DNA of 64,000 nucleotides from Phytomonospora endophytica (GTDB lineage Bacteria; Actinomycetota; Actinomycetes; Mycobacteriales; Micromonosporaceae), in NCBI RefSeq assembly GCF_014202425.1, contig NZ_JACHGT010000005.1:62001-126000 (forward strand), given 5' to 3'. The notes under the pieces were generated by a model. The model saw nothing but the letters and a program-made list of their open reading frames with translations. It made no database searches and was not told the origin of the DNA. Made by a program: the position numbers and the translations under genes. Every line of letters begins with the position of its first letter. Position 1 is the first letter of the stretch. This document shows, in pieces, positions 1 through 8,191 of this stretch.

Positions 1-1506
1 GACGTCGTCGAGGACGAGCAGCGCGGGTTCGCGCTGCAAGGCGCGCGCGAGGGCGACTCGCTGCGCCTGTCCGCCGGAGAGCCTGCGCCCGCCGACGCCG
101 ATGAGCGTGTCGGCGCCCTCGGGGAGGGTGTCGAGGTCGGCGGACAGGACGGCGACGCCGACGGCCTGTTCGATGTCGCCGCCCGCGCCGAGCCGGACGT
201 TGTCCGCGACGGTTCCGGTGAACAGGTGCGGGACCTGTGGCACGTAACCGATGCGGGGCGCGATGAGGAACTCGGCGGGTTCGATCTCGGTGCCGTTCCA
301 GCGGACCGCGCCCGACTGCCGGGGCAGCAGGCCGAGGATCGCGCGCAGGGCCGTGGTCTTGCCCGTCCCGACCGCCCCGGTGAGGACCGTCAGCGAGCCC
401 GGCGTGAGATCCAGGTCGAGGCCGTCGACACCGCCGCCGGAGGCGTGGCGGCAGGCGAGTCCCCTGACCCGGAGGGAACCCAGTGGTTCGGCGGGCCCGG
501 TGTCCCGGCGCGGCTCCGGTGGGGGCGTCCGCAGCCAGGTCCGGGTCGGGGCGGTCACCGGCGCCGGTGCGGCGAGTTCGGCGAGCCTGTCGAGGGAGAC
601 CCGCGCCTGCCGGAACCGCTGACGCAGCACGCCGCCCAGTGCGACGACCTCGCCGAGTTCGGCGGCGAAGAAGACGAACAGCGCCATGTCGCCGATCGTC
701 AGCGTCCCGGCCGCCAGCTCCTTCGCCGCGAGGACCATCACCAGGCCCGCCGCGACGTTCATCGCGAAGTGGTAGACGACCGACTGGATCTGCGTCGAGG
801 TCTGCTCCCTGACCGCGATCCGCTCCCGCCGCCGGCCCAGTTCGCGCAGGCGCGCCACGGCGTGCTCGCGGTGCCCGAGCGCGCGGACGGTCGCCGCGGC
901 CCGCACCGTTTCGCCGATGATGCTGCCGACCTCGGCGGCCGCTTCGCGGCTGGCTCCGCGCTGGCGGCGCACGCGGCCGTCGAACATGCGCGCGACGGCC
1001 ACGACCAGCGCGAAGGGCAGTGCCACGCCGAGGGTCACGACGGGACTGATGGCCAGCATGATCGCCAGGACGGGCAGGACCCCGGCGAGCCGCCCCACGT
1101 TGTTCGCCGTCCAGGCCGGGAGGATGCGCAGTTCGCTCACGTCGCGGCCGAAGCGGTCGACGACGTCGCCGATCTCGTGCTCGGTGGCCGCCGCGGCCGG
1201 GCGCCGCAGGATCCCCGCGAGGGTGCTCGTGCGCAGCCCGGCCGCGACGCGCTCGATGTAGCGGACCTCGAAGCGGGCCATGGACAGGTCGAACCAGAGC
1301 GTCGTCCAGGCGAGGTTGACGGCGGCGAGCGCGGCCAGCGGCAGCCACACCGCCCCACCGCCGGCGAGGCGATCGAAGACGACTTTGAGCAGCAGTCCCG
1401 AAGAGATGACGGCGACGCGGATGAGCAGCGCGAAGCCGACCTGGAGGGTGAAGCGCGGCCAGTGCCGGGTGAACAGGTGGGTGAGACGCGCGGTGGTCGC
1501 CGGCAT
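1..1506 (-). CDS. ABC exporter half-transporter with degenerate NBD (C-terminus outside window)
   Basis: Runs off the left edge, so only the first 502 residues are visible. The N-terminal ~310 residues form an ABC-exporter membrane domain with several hydrophobic helices. The ATPase domain follows, with Walker A GAVGTGKTT (K383), signature LSGGQ near residue 476, and Walker B ending LLVLDD at residues 500-501. The residue after the Walker B Asp is Asp501, where a catalytic Glu is usual, so this is probably the degenerate half of a heterodimeric exporter. The ATG at 1506-1504 overlaps the TGA of the upstream half-transporter (ATGA), implying translational coupling and a 1:1 complex. The substrate cannot be inferred. 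Confidence 0.9.
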   Translation of the reverse strand, partial: MPATTARLTHLFTRHWPRFTLQVGFALLIRVAVISSGLLLKVVFDRLAGGGAVWLPLAALAAVNLAWTTLWFDLSMARFEVRYIERVAAGLRTSTLAGILRRPAAAATEHEIGDVVDRFGRDVSELRILPAWTANNVGRLAGVLPVLAIMLAISPVVTLGVALPFALVVAVARMFDGRVRRQRGASREAAAEVGSIIGETVRAAATVRALGHREHAVARLRELGRRRERIAVREQTSTQIQSVVYHFAMNVAAGLVMVLAAKELAAGTLTIGDMALFVFFAAELGEVVALGGVLRQRFRQARVSLDRLAELAAPAPVTAPTRTWLRTPPPEPRRDTGPAEPLGSLRVRGLACRHASGGGVDGLDLDLTPGSLTVLTGAVGTGKTTALRAILGLLPRQSGAVRWNGTEIEPAEFLIAPRIGYVPQVPHLFTGTVADNVRLGAGGDIEQAVGVAVLSADLDTLPEGADTLIGVGGRRLSGGQAQRVALARALQREPALLVLDDV

Positions 1507-3212
1507 CAGGCCCGCACCTCGCTTCCCACCGAGCGCAGGGCACGGGACAGACGCGAGTCCGGCCGGGCGGCGAGTGCGGCGTAGGCACCGCGTTCGGCGA
1601 CCCGGCCGTCCTCGATGACGGCGACCTCGTCGGCCGACTCGACGGTGTCGAGCCGGTGCGCGATGACGATCGAGGTCCGCCCGGCGAGGAGGGTGCGCAG
1701 GGCCGCCGTGACCGCCGCGCGGTCGGCCGGCGGGATCCGCGACGACGCCTCGTCAAGGACCACCAGGCCGGGGTCGCGCAACAGCACCCGCGCGATCGCC
1801 AGGAGCTGCTCCTGCCCGGCGGACAGGCCGTGCCCGGAGCCGAGGACGGTGTCGAGCCCCCCGGGCAGGCCCGCCAGCCACCGGCCGAGACCGGCCGCGG
1901 TCAGCACCTCGACGATCCGCGCGTCGGGCACCGAGGCGTCGAAGATCGCGACGTTGTCGCGCACCGAGACCGCCAGCACCCGCACCTCCTGCGTGACGTA
2001 GGTGACCGACCGGCGCAGCGACTCCGCGCTCGTCTCCCGCAGGTCGATCCCCCCGACCCGGACTACGCCCGCGCCGGGGTCGAGCATCCGCGCCGCCAGT
2101 CGCGCGATCGTGGTCTTCCCACCGCCGGACACGCCGACCAGCGCCAGTTGCCGGCCCGCCGGGACCGTCAGCGACACCCCGCGCAGGACCCGCCGGTCGG
2201 GGTAGTCGAAGTCGACACCGTCGAACTCCACCGGAAGCGGCCCGTCCGGCAGCTCCCGCTCGCCGGGGGTGATCGTCGGCCGCTCGGCCAGCAGCTCCCG
2301 GCACCGGCGGATCGCGGCGAGGGAGTCGTCCACCTTGGACATGTTGTTGGAGATGACGAACAGCGGGATCCGCATCAGCGTCAGGAACGCCACCACCGAG
2401 TACACCTCGCCGACCGTGACCGCGTCCGCCCGGTACAGCGCGATCGCCCCCGCCAGCCCGAGCACGACCGCCGTCGCGTTGAGGTGCTGGGCCGTGCGCG
2501 GCCAGCGGACCTGTGCCAGCGTCGCCCGCTTGCGGGCCTCGAAGAGCGCGCGGTTGAGGGTGACCAGGCCGTGCAGCGTGTGCGCGGTCGCGCCGTTGGG
2601 CACCAGATCCTCGGCGCCGCGCACCCGCTCCTCGACGAAGCCGCTCACCTCCGCCTCGGCCGCGCTCGCCGCCGCCGAGGCGGGCACCGCGGAGCCGACC
2701 ATCCGCCGGACCAGCGACAGTCCGGCGACGACCAGGGCGGTGCAACCGAGCCCGATCCGCCAGTCGACGAGCAGGAGCATCACGCAGACGCCGAGCAGGA
2801 GCAGCGCGTTGACGGCCAGGAGGATCAGCAGGCGGGAGGCGAAGTCGGCGAGCCTGCCGGTGTCGCCGTCGATGCGGGAGATGAGTTCGCCGGGGGAGTG
2901 GGCGCTGTGGAACTCCAGGTCGGCGTCGAGGGCGTGGGCGAGCAGGTCGGCGCGCAGTTCGTTGGTGGTACGCCAGGCGAGCCGGCCGCCGATGGCCTCG
3001 GCGGCGACCTCGACACCTCCGGTGAGGGCGACGGAGACGAGGTAGAAGACGCCGAGGCCGATCAGGCCGGTGAGGGCCTCGCCGCCGGTGGCGCCGTCGA
3101 CGAAAGCGCCGAGCAGTCGCGGCCCGGCCAGCTGCAGGGCGGTCGCGGTGAGCAGGAGAACGGCGAGGAGAGCGGCCAGCGGCCAATGTGGACGGATATG
3201 TCGCGTGAGCAT
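1506..3212 (-). CDS. ABC exporter half-transporter (partner of the truncated gene at 1-1506)
   Basis: A 568-residue fused membrane/ATPase subunit of the MdlB/MsbA-like exporter class. The first ~300 residues carry about six hydrophobic segments. The ATPase domain shows Walker A GVSGGGKTT, a non-canonical signature LSAGQ, a normal Walker B with catalytic Glu (LVVLDEASS) and the H-loop His in IVIAHRLDT. With its partner it should form one consensus and one degenerate ATP site. I chose ATG 3212 (MLTRHIRPHW), preceded by GGAGG at a short 3-5 nt spacing. An upstream in-frame ATG at 3290 would add 26 poorly membrane-compatible residues without a ribosome site. Confidence 0.9.
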   Translation of the reverse strand: MLTRHIRPHWPLAALLAVLLLTATALQLAGPRLLGAFVDGATGGEALTGLIGLGVFYLVSVALTGGVEVAAEAIGGRLAWRTTNELRADLLAHALDADLEFHSAHSPGELISRIDGDTGRLADFASRLLILLAVNALLLLGVCVMLLLVDWRIGLGCTALVVAGLSLVRRMVGSAVPASAAASAAEAEVSGFVEERVRGAEDLVPNGATAHTLHGLVTLNRALFEARKRATLAQVRWPRTAQHLNATAVVLGLAGAIALYRADAVTVGEVYSVVAFLTLMRIPLFVISNNMSKVDDSLAAIRRCRELLAERPTITPGERELPDGPLPVEFDGVDFDYPDRRVLRGVSLTVPAGRQLALVGVSGGGKTTIARLAARMLDPGAGVVRVGGIDLRETSAESLRRSVTYVTQEVRVLAVSVRDNVAIFDASVPDARIVEVLTAAGLGRWLAGLPGGLDTVLGSGHGLSAGQEQLLAIARVLLRDPGLVVLDEASSRIPPADRAAVTAALRTLLAGRTSIVIAHRLDTVESADEVAVIEDGRVAERGAYAALAARPDSRLSRALRSVGSEVRA

Positions 3213-3457
3213 GATCCTCCGTGGTTTTCGGGCACGCGGAAGCCACCGCGATTGCGGCGGTGGCTGCGCTAAAGGAATCGTCGATGCCAACTTTAAGGCT
3301 CTGACCTGCGGAAAGATAGCCTGTCATGGGCGGGAATCCGCTGCTATCGTTGACTTATCGGGGGAGTTTTCGGAGCGCCTTTCGCGCGTTGTGCCGCACC
3401 GACGAATCTGCGGCGTTCACCCTGATTCCCGGCCCGGTGCCGCATAGCCTTTCGATC

Positions 3458-4744
3458 ATGTGGTCCCGCCGTCCGCGCTCGCCGATCCGCGAGCATCTGC
3501 GTGACACGTTCTGGTTCGCGCCGCTGGCGACGATGGCCCTGGCCTGGATCCTGGTCGGGATCGCGATCTCGGCCGACGAGCTGCTCGTCGACGCCGCCCG
3601 CGATTCCGGTGGCGCGGAGGCGGTCGCCTCATTGCAGTCCTTCTCCGACGCCGCGCGCGGGATCATCTCCGGTGTGGCCGCGGCGATGCTGACCTTCGTC
3701 GGTGTGGTGTTCTCCATTTCCCTGGTGGCGCTGCAAATGGCGTCGAGTCAGTTCTCGCCGCGCGTGCTGCGCCTGTACGTGCGCAGCCGGATCACCAAGG
3801 CGACGCTGTCGGTCACCTTGGCGACCTTCGTCTTCGCGTTGTACGCGCAACTGGGATACGACGACGAGAAGGATCCGGCGCTGGTGGTGTCGGTGCCGGT
3901 CGTCTCGGCGGCCGTCGCACTGGCCCTGGTGCAGGTCTGCCTGGTGCTGTTCGTGCTGTACGTGAACGCGACGCTGCGGCTGATGCGCGTGACCTTCGTG
4001 CTGGAGCGGATCGTCGGCGAGACCATGCGGGTCCTGCGCTACTGGCGTCTCGACACCGGTTTCGCCTCGCCGCCGGCCGGTACCGGGACCGTCGTGCGCC
4101 ACGCGGGCCGTTCGGGGGTCCTGCGCGACGTGCACCTGCCGCGGCTGATCCGCGTCGCACGGCGGGCGGGCGCCGTGGTCGAGGTCCTGCCCGAGGTCGG
4201 CGACTTCCTGACCACGGGGACGCCGGTGTTCCGTGTGCACGGCGCTGCCCTCAGGGTGCGCGGGCTCGGGCGGTGCCTGAGCGTCGGAACCGAACGGAGC
4301 ATGCACCAGGATGTCGGCTTCGGGCTGCGGCAGCTCACCGACATCGCGATCCGCGCGCTCTCCCCGGCCGTCAACGACCCGACGACGGCCGTCGCCGCGA
4401 TCGACCGGCTGCACCAGGTCCTCGCGCGGGTGGCCACCGAACCGGACAGCGCGAGCGTGTGGCGGGACCGGCGAGGGCGGGTGCGGGTGGTGATCAGCGA
4501 ACCGGGTTTCGCCGGGATGGTCGCGCAGGCCTTCACCGAGATCCGGCGCTGCGGGATCGAGGCGCCGCAGGTGACGCGGCGGCTGACCGCCGCCCTGGGG
4601 GATCTGGCGTCGATCGCGCTGCCCGAACACCTCGAACCCCTGCGGCGCGAGCAGCGGCTGCTGGCCGAGGGGGTCGCGGCGTCGGTCGGCGGCGTCGAGG
4701 AGCGGATGTTCGCGCTGCTGCCGGACCGGCAGGGGATCAGCTGA
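3458..4744 (+). CDS. DUF2254 family membrane protein
   Basis: 428 residues. Four hydrophobic helices occupy the first ~190 residues (around 20-40, 70-100, 110-130 and 145-175), followed by a soluble domain of ~240 residues, which is the DUF2254 layout. The family is of unknown function. ATG 3458 was chosen because the family begins with a short basic segment directly before the first helix; an upstream in-frame ATG at 3326 adds 44 unsupported residues. No Shine-Dalgarno sequence precedes it. The gene is divergent from the ABC exporter, and its last 8 bases overlap the convergent ABA4-like gene. Confidence 0.82.
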   Translation: MWSRRPRSPIREHLRDTFWFAPLATMALAWILVGIAISADELLVDAARDSGGAEAVASLQSFSDAARGIISGVAAAMLTFVGVVFSISLVALQMASSQFSPRVLRLYVRSRITKATLSVTLATFVFALYAQLGYDDEKDPALVVSVPVVSAAVALALVQVCLVLFVLYVNATLRLMRVTFVLERIVGETMRVLRYWRLDTGFASPPAGTGTVVRHAGRSGVLRDVHLPRLIRVARRAGAVVEVLPEVGDFLTTGTPVFRVHGAALRVRGLGRCLSVGTERSMHQDVGFGLRQLTDIAIRALSPAVNDPTTAVAAIDRLHQVLARVATEPDSASVWRDRRGRVRVVISEPGFAGMVAQAFTEIRRCGIEAPQVTRRLTAALGDLASIALPEHLEPLRREQRLLAEGVAASVGGVEERMFALLPDRQGIS

Positions 4745-5171
4745 CCTCGCGCGGCTTCCAGAACGGGAGGTGGCGGACGGCGAGGTAGACGAGGAAGCCC
4801 AGCGGGCCGAGCAGGATCGTCAGGACCAGGATCGGCGCCATCAGCAGGACGCTGACCCCGCGATCGCGTGCGTCGAGGTACATCCAGCGGCCGACGAACA
4901 GGTCGAAGGCGATGAAGTGCGCCCACCCCAGTGCCGTCCCGTCAGGCGTGGCCAGGAGTTCCGACACCGCGTCGATGGTGGGCTGGGCGACGGCGGGTAG
5001 CAGCTCGCCGAGCCGGGGGAGCGCGAGCACGGCGTAGATCACGGCGGCGGGCGCGGCGATGAGCGGTGAGGAGATGATCCGGCGGGTCCACGACCACGTC
5101 GGCAGGACGATCATGAGCAGCCAGAAGGGGGCGGCGGTGAGGAAGACGAGGGAGAAGAGGGGCTCGGCCAT
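4737..5171 (-). CDS. ABA4-like (DUF4281) membrane protein
   Basis: 144 residues with four predicted transmembrane helices. The central motif GWAHFIAFDLFVGRWMYLDA is characteristic of the ABA4-like/DUF4281 family, named after the plant neoxanthin-related protein ABA4. In bacteria the members are of unknown function and often lie near carotenoid or lipid genes, none of which is visible here. It is convergent with the DUF2254 gene (8-base overlap). The spacer to the HxlR gene contains no further ORF that I can support. Confidence 0.8.
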   Translation of the reverse strand: MAEPLFSLVFLTAAPFWLLMIVLPTWSWTRRIISSPLIAAPAAVIYAVLALPRLGELLPAVAQPTIDAVSELLATPDGTALGWAHFIAFDLFVGRWMYLDARDRGVSVLLMAPILVLTILLGPLGFLVYLAVRHLPFWKPREVS

Positions 5172-5285
5172 GGGGCGCTCCGGGTGGGGTGGATGGGATG
5201 GGACAGCGGAATGGCGAGTGGATACTGATACTACCTGCTATCCATATGCGCGTCACGCTGATCCGCGCCGAGCCGGCCTTCGGCC

Positions 5286-5660
5286 TCAGCCCGCCTTGTC
5301 GTACTCCTCCTGCGTCGCGCGGATGTCCAGCGCGTTGTCGCGCAGCCACGCGAACATCTCCGACAACGGCGCCGCCGTCCCCACACCCAGCGGGGTCAGG
5401 CCGTAGGTCACCTTCGGAGGCGTCGCCGGTTCCACCTCGCGCCAGAGCAGACCGTCGCGGACCAGCGCCCGCAAGGTCGACGACAGCATCTTCTCGCTCA
5501 CGCCGGGGATCTCGTCGCGGAGTTCGTGGAACCGCATCGCCCCGCCCCGCAGGGCGATCAGCACCCACACGCCCCAGCGGCTGGTGACGTTGTCGAGCAC
5601 CTTACGTGCCGGGCAGTTCGCGTGAGACGCGCCACTCACCGACGGCGGCGCCCACGCCAT
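5286..5660 (-). CDS. HxlR-family transcriptional regulator
   Basis: 124-residue winged-helix regulator. The family signature is clear: an N-terminal Cys (NCPARKVLD), then SRWGVWVLIALRGGAMRFHE, a recognition-helix region GVSEKMLSSTLRALVRDGL, and the wing (PPKVTYGLTPLG). HxlR proteins often sense electrophiles, oxidants or aldehydes, frequently through the N-terminal Cys. I prefer ATG 5660, since GGAG lies 8 nt upstream; GTG 5681 would add seven residues. It is divergent from the oxidoreductase/dehalogenase operon, with a perfect 16-bp palindrome between them. Confidence 0.88.
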   Translation of the reverse strand: MAWAPPSVSGASHANCPARKVLDNVTSRWGVWVLIALRGGAMRFHELRDEIPGVSEKMLSSTLRALVRDGLLWREVEPATPPKVTYGLTPLGVGTAAPLSEMFAWLRDNALDIRATQEEYDKAG

Positions 5661-5689
5661 GACCTGTTCTCCGCCATCCACGTCGTGAG

Positions 5690-5705
5690 CTTACGTCGAC
5701 GTAAG
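5690..5705. promoter_or_regulatory. Candidate HxlR operator (perfect palindrome)
   Basis: CTTACGTCGACGTAAG is identical to its own reverse complement. It sits in the divergent intergenic region, 30 nt upstream of the HxlR ATG and 63 nt upstream of the oxidoreductase ATG. A perfect 16-bp dyad is what a dimeric winged-helix regulator would bind. Binding by this HxlR protein is inferred from position only. Confidence 0.65.
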
Positions 5706-5767
5706 TCCTTCCGGAAAACGCTCGTGCTTCCTAACTTTGGCCTCCACAAGCCACCAAGGAGCCAGCA

Positions 5768-6592
5768 ATGATCGTTGTCACCGGAGCCACCGGAAACGTC
5801 GGCCGCGTCCTCGTCGGCCTCCTCGCCGACACCGGCGAGAAGATCGTCGCCGTGTCGCGGACCGCCGCCGAAGGCCTCCCCGAAGGCGTCGAACACCGCG
5901 CCGCCGACCTCGGCAGACCCGAGACCCTCGCCACCGCCTTCGACGGCGCCGACGCGCTCTTCCTCTTCGGCGGAGGCGACCGGCCCGCCGAGGTCGTCGC
6001 CGCCGCGAAGACCGCCGGGATCACCCGCGTCGTCCTGCTCTCCTCCCAGGGGGCGGGCACCCGCCCGGAGAACCCCGGCCACCACGGTCTGCGCGCCTTC
6101 GAGGCCGCCGTCACCTCCTCCGGCCTGTCCTGGACCGTCCTGCGCCCCGGCGGTTTCGCCTCCAACGCCTTCGCCTGGGCCGAACCGGTCCGGACCGCGC
6201 GACTGGCGCCCTCACCCTTCGCCGACGTGGCACTGCCCTTCGTCGACCCCGCCGACATCGCCGCCGTGGCCGCCGCCGCCCTGACCGAACCCGGCCACGA
6301 CGGCAGGACCTACGTCCTCACCGGACCCGCCGCCCTCAGCCCGCGCGAGCGCGCCGCCGTGATCGCCGAAGCCGTCGGCGCACCCGTCCGCCTCGTCGAG
6401 CAGACCCCCGGCGAGGCCCGCGCCCAGATGCTCACCTTCATGCCGCCCGAGGTCGTCGAGTCCACCCTCGACATCATCGGCTCGCCCACCCCGGCCGAGC
6501 AGGCCGTCAGCCCCGACATCGCCGCCGTACTCGGCCGCGAACCCGGCGACTTCGCCGGCTGGGTCGCCCGCAACGTCGTGGCCTTCCGGTGA
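5768..6592 (+). CDS. NAD(P)H-binding NmrA/QorB-like oxidoreductase
   Basis: 274 residues. The N-terminus IVVTGATGNVGRVLV carries the atypical-SDR dinucleotide motif GxxGxxG. The rest (FDGADALFLF, LSSQGAG, a C-terminal GREPGDFAGWV) matches NmrA/QorB-like proteins such as the NADPH-dependent quinone reductase QorB. The catalytic Tyr-Lys pair of classical SDRs is not evident, as is usual for this group. AAGGAG precedes ATG 5768 by 6 nt. The stop overlaps the GTG start of the dehalogenase (GTGA), so the two are co-translated and probably share the HxlR control. Confidence 0.85.
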   Translation: MIVVTGATGNVGRVLVGLLADTGEKIVAVSRTAAEGLPEGVEHRAADLGRPETLATAFDGADALFLFGGGDRPAEVVAAAKTAGITRVVLLSSQGAGTRPENPGHHGLRAFEAAVTSSGLSWTVLRPGGFASNAFAWAEPVRTARLAPSPFADVALPFVDPADIAAVAAAALTEPGHDGRTYVLTGPAALSPRERAAVIAEAVGAPVRLVEQTPGEARAQMLTFMPPEVVESTLDIIGSPTPAEQAVSPDIAAVLGREPGDFAGWVARNVVAFR

Positions 6593-7449
6593 GCGCCGTG
6601 CGGACCGTCCCCGTCCTGGGCACGACGATGGCCCACCGCGAACGCGGCGACGGCGCCCCCGTCGTCTTCCTGCACGGCAACCCCACCTCCTCGCACCTGT
6701 GGCGCGAGGTCCTCCCCGCCGTCGACGGCCACCGCCTCCTCGCCCCCGACCTGATCGGCATGGGGGAGTCCGGGAAACCCGACCTCGCCTACACCTTCGC
6801 CGACCACGCCCGCCACCTCGACGCCTGGCTCGACGCCCTCGGCCTCGGCGAGGTGGTCCTCGTCGGCCACGACTGGGGCGGCGCGCTCGCCTTCGACCTC
6901 GCGGCCCGGCGACCCGGGCTGGTCAAGGGCGTCGCCTTCACCGAGACCATCGTGAAACCGATGGCCTGGGAGGAGTTCCCCGACGGCGGCCGCGAGCTCT
7001 TCGCCGCCATCAAGACGCCGGGCGTCGGCGAGGAGATGCTGCTCGACCGGAACCTGTTCCTCGACCTCGACGGGACGGTCGCGCACCCGCTGTCCACGGT
7101 GGACGCCGAGATCTACCGCGCGCCCTTCCCGACCCGGGAGAGCCGCGTGCCGATCCTGCAATGGGCGCGATCGATGCCGCTGGGCGGCGATCCCGCCGAC
7201 GTCGTCGCTCGCGCCGAGGCCTACGGCGAGTGGTTCGCCACGACCCCGGAGGTCCCCAAGCTGCTCATCGCCTTCAAGCCCGGGCCGGGCGTGATGATGC
7301 ACCCGGAGATGATCGCCTGGTGCGAGGCGAACATCGCCGCCCTCGACGTCGACCGCCACGACCTCGTCGCCGGGCACCACTCGCCCGAGGACCAGCCGGG
7401 CGCCATCGCCGCCTCGATCAACGCGTGGCTCGGCCGCCACTCACTCTGA
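6589..7449 (+). CDS. Haloalkane dehalogenase-type alpha/beta hydrolase
   Basis: 286 residues. The full HLD-II catalytic set is visible by comparison with DhaA: HGNPTSSHLWR (halide-binding Asn31), VGHDWGG (nucleophile Asp95, halide-binding Trp96), FTETIVKPM (acid Glu119) and HHSPEDQP (base His263). It should hydrolyse carbon-halogen bonds to alcohol and halide in the cytosol, although related epoxide hydrolases or luciferases share the fold. The GTG start at 6589 overlaps the previous stop. Pairing with an NADPH oxidoreductase under an HxlR regulator suggests inducible detoxification or catabolism of a halogenated compound (inference). Confidence 0.88.
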   Translation: MSAVRTVPVLGTTMAHRERGDGAPVVFLHGNPTSSHLWREVLPAVDGHRLLAPDLIGMGESGKPDLAYTFADHARHLDAWLDALGLGEVVLVGHDWGGALAFDLAARRPGLVKGVAFTETIVKPMAWEEFPDGGRELFAAIKTPGVGEEMLLDRNLFLDLDGTVAHPLSTVDAEIYRAPFPTRESRVPILQWARSMPLGGDPADVVARAEAYGEWFATTPEVPKLLIAFKPGPGVMMHPEMIAWCEANIAALDVDRHDLVAGHHSPEDQPGAIAASINAWLGRHSL

Positions 7450-7546
7450 CCGGGACGATCTCCCCGCTCGCGCCCTCCGCGCGGGCGGGGAAGTCGCGGT
7501 TACCCTGATGCGACACAGTGTCAGGTGACGGCAGCGGAGGGTGAAC

Positions 7547-8191
7547 ATGTACGGGAAACTCGTCGCCTCCTACCGGCTGCTGTTCGGCCTGCTCACCCTC
7601 GGCGTGTTCGTCGAGCGCCTGTTCGCCGGCGCCGACCTCGGCAGGCTCCTGTCCTTCTTCACCATCCAGAGCAACGTCATCGGCGGCGCCGTGCTCGTCT
7701 GGGGCGCCGTCGCGATCCTCCGCGGACGCGAGGAGAGCCGCGGCCTCTCCTCCCTGCGAGGGGCGGCCGCGACCTACCTGATCACCACCGGCGTGGTCGT
7801 CGTCGTCCTGCTGTCCGACGTGGACCCGGCCGGCCTCGACACCCCCGGCTACGTCGACGTGGTCATGCACAAGATCCTGCCCGTCGTCATGCTCATCGAC
7901 TGGCTCATCGTCCCGCCGGCGAACCGGCTCGGCGTCACCGACGCCGCGACCTGGCTGATCTACCCGCTCGCCTACGCCGCCTACACGCTGATCCGCGGGC
8001 CCTTCGCCGACTGGTACCCCTACCCGTTCATCGACCCGCGCGAGAAGGGCTACGGCCACGTCGCCGTCATGTGCGCCGGAATCACCGTGTGGTTCGTGGC
8101 GCTCGCGGCCGCCCTCGTCCGGATCGGGAACCTGCTCAGGAACCGAGCGCCGCGGACCGGACGTCCACTTCCGACATCACCTGGTCGATGA
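7547..8191 (+). CDS. Pr6Pr family membrane protein
   Basis: 214 residues with six hydrophobic helices. Family marks are FFTIQSNVIG near residue 38, the motif MHKILPVVMLIDWLIVPPA near 106, and YPYPFIDP near 158, typical of Pr6Pr membrane proteins distantly related to the AIG1/FAR-17a group. Function is unknown. ATG 7547 is chosen because GGAGG ends 6 nt upstream; GTG 7541 would abut the ribosome site. The 3' end overlaps the convergent antiporter gene by 56 bases, so one of the two tails may vary between strains. Confidence 0.8.
   Translation: MYGKLVASYRLLFGLLTLGVFVERLFAGADLGRLLSFFTIQSNVIGGAVLVWGAVAILRGREESRGLSSLRGAAATYLITTGVVVVVLLSDVDPAGLDTPGYVDVVMHKILPVVMLIDWLIVPPANRLGVTDAATWLIYPLAYAAYTLIRGPFADWYPYPFIDPREKGYGHVAVMCAGITVWFVALAAALVRIGNLLRNRAPRTGRPLPTSPGR

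Noticed and set aside
226-3272. Plus-strand open frames of 450-540 codons opposite the ABC exporter
   Set aside because: Asp/Gly/Arg-rich antisense shadows of two intact minus-strand genes with clear Walker motifs.
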